Shown: positions 5,082-5,334 of the stretch, in pieces
Layout: every line of letters begins with the position of its first letter
Position numbering within the stretch: position 1 is the stretch's first letter
From: an uncultured Collinsella sp.
GTDB lineage: Bacteria; Actinomycetota; Coriobacteriia; Coriobacteriales; Coriobacteriaceae
DNA: 5,334 nt
Direction of reading: 5' to 3'
Assembly: GCA_958372035.1 (NCBI GenBank)
Contig: CATXML010000101.1
Location: 1 to 5,334, forward strand
Position numbers and translations under genes: made by a program
Notes under the pieces: generated by a model
Database searches by the model: none
Seen by the model: only the letters and a program-made list of their open reading frames with translations
What the model was told of the DNA's origin: nothing

Positions 5082-5334
5082 ATTTAGCGCCCTGCATGAC
5101 CTCGTCGAGGGTAACGCTGACGGCATGCTGCGTCGGGACCCAGTCGACCTTCAGGAACAACGCAGCCACCGTAATGGGGATATAGCTGAACATAAAGATC
5201 GGGAAGGTAAACAGGTTGGTCACCAGGCGCCACTTTTGCGCGCAATGGATGTGCTTGTACTCGAAGATAGTCGTGAGCAGCGCCAGGATAAAGAAGGTCT
5301 GATACATCATGACGAAGGTCATGATGAGCGAAGC
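5080..5334 (-). CDS. C-terminal part of a membrane glycosyltransferase, probably family GT2 (cut by window edge)
   Basis: The frame is open from the right edge and gives 84 residues ending MQGAK; the true start lies outside the window. Two hydrophobic segments are visible: TFVMMYQTFFILALLTTIF near the start, and LFTFPIFMFSYIPITVAALF in the middle, separated by a polar EYKHIHCAQKWRLV loop. The end KVDWVPTQHAVSVTLDEVMQ resembles the W-x-P-x-x-H (KVEWKPIxH) tail that closes many processive GT2 polysaccharide synthases of Gram-positive bacteria, after the FPxFMxxYIPI membrane segment. On that basis it is likely an envelope or exopolysaccharide synthase, with its catalytic DxD and QxxRW parts outside the window. 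The call rests on the tail only, so another multi-pass membrane protein is possible. Its stop is followed directly by the terminator at 5031-5071. Confidence 0.65.
   Translation of the reverse strand, partial: ASLIMTFVMMYQTFFILALLTTIFEYKHIHCAQKWRLVTNLFTFPIFMFSYIPITVAALFLKVDWVPTQHAVSVTLDEVMQGAK

Noticed and set aside
4998..5126. An N-terminal extension of the prepilin peptidase reaching into the glycosyltransferase gene
   Set aside because: It would run through the terminator hairpin, and the GGGAGG at 5004-5009 points to the ATG at 4997 or 5000. The extension has no membrane or peptidase features.

Overview
This is a compact block of bacterial chromosome with every supported gene on the minus strand, so transcription runs from the right edge to the left. 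The GC content is moderately high, overlaps are short (ATGA, 8-bp and 1-nt junctions), and the start sites carry AGGAGG-like ribosome sites where they can be read. Together with a SigB-type stress sigma factor module this suggests a Gram-positive bacterium. The style and gene set remind me of Coriobacteriia (Collinsella-like), but that is an inference, because the window has no rRNA or other taxonomic marker.

Right edge (5080-5334): the C-terminal end of a membrane protein that looks like a family 2 glycosyltransferase, closed by a strong GTGGTGG/CCACCAC hairpin terminator (5031-5071). Next comes a small solitary prepilin (type IV leader) peptidase of family A24 (4575-4997). It is followed 31 nt later by a dGTPase-like HD triphosphohydrolase (dgt, 3296-4543). 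The 60-nt gap after dgt holds an exact GAAC-N4-GTTC palindrome, the LexA/SOS box form of Gram-positive bacteria, directly upstream of a TATACT -10-like hexamer and of rarA (1886-3235). RarA is the AAA+ ATPase that acts at stalled replication forks. dgt and rarA thus pair control of the dNTP pool with fork maintenance, and the second gene may be damage-inducible.

Left part (1-1790): after a 97-nt gap comes a tightly coupled sigma-factor module. It contains a membrane-anchored coiled-coil protein (DUF948-like, 1200-1790), an RsbW-like anti-sigma factor whose start overlaps that gene by 8 bp (830-1207), a complete SigB/SigF-family sigma factor one nucleotide later (37-828), and a further gene starting in an ATGA overlap at 40 and leaving the window after 13 codons. 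The likely logic is stress-responsive sigma control by partner switching. However, the anti-sigma protein lacks the recognisable N-box asparagine and glycine-rich ATP-lid motifs of active RsbW/SpoIIAB kinases, and no RsbV-type antagonist is visible. Release of the sigma factor may therefore work differently here.

No tRNA, rRNA, CRISPR array, transposase gene or prophage signature was seen. The only mobile-like signal is the hairpin at 5031-5071, whose loop resembles REP-type repeats.
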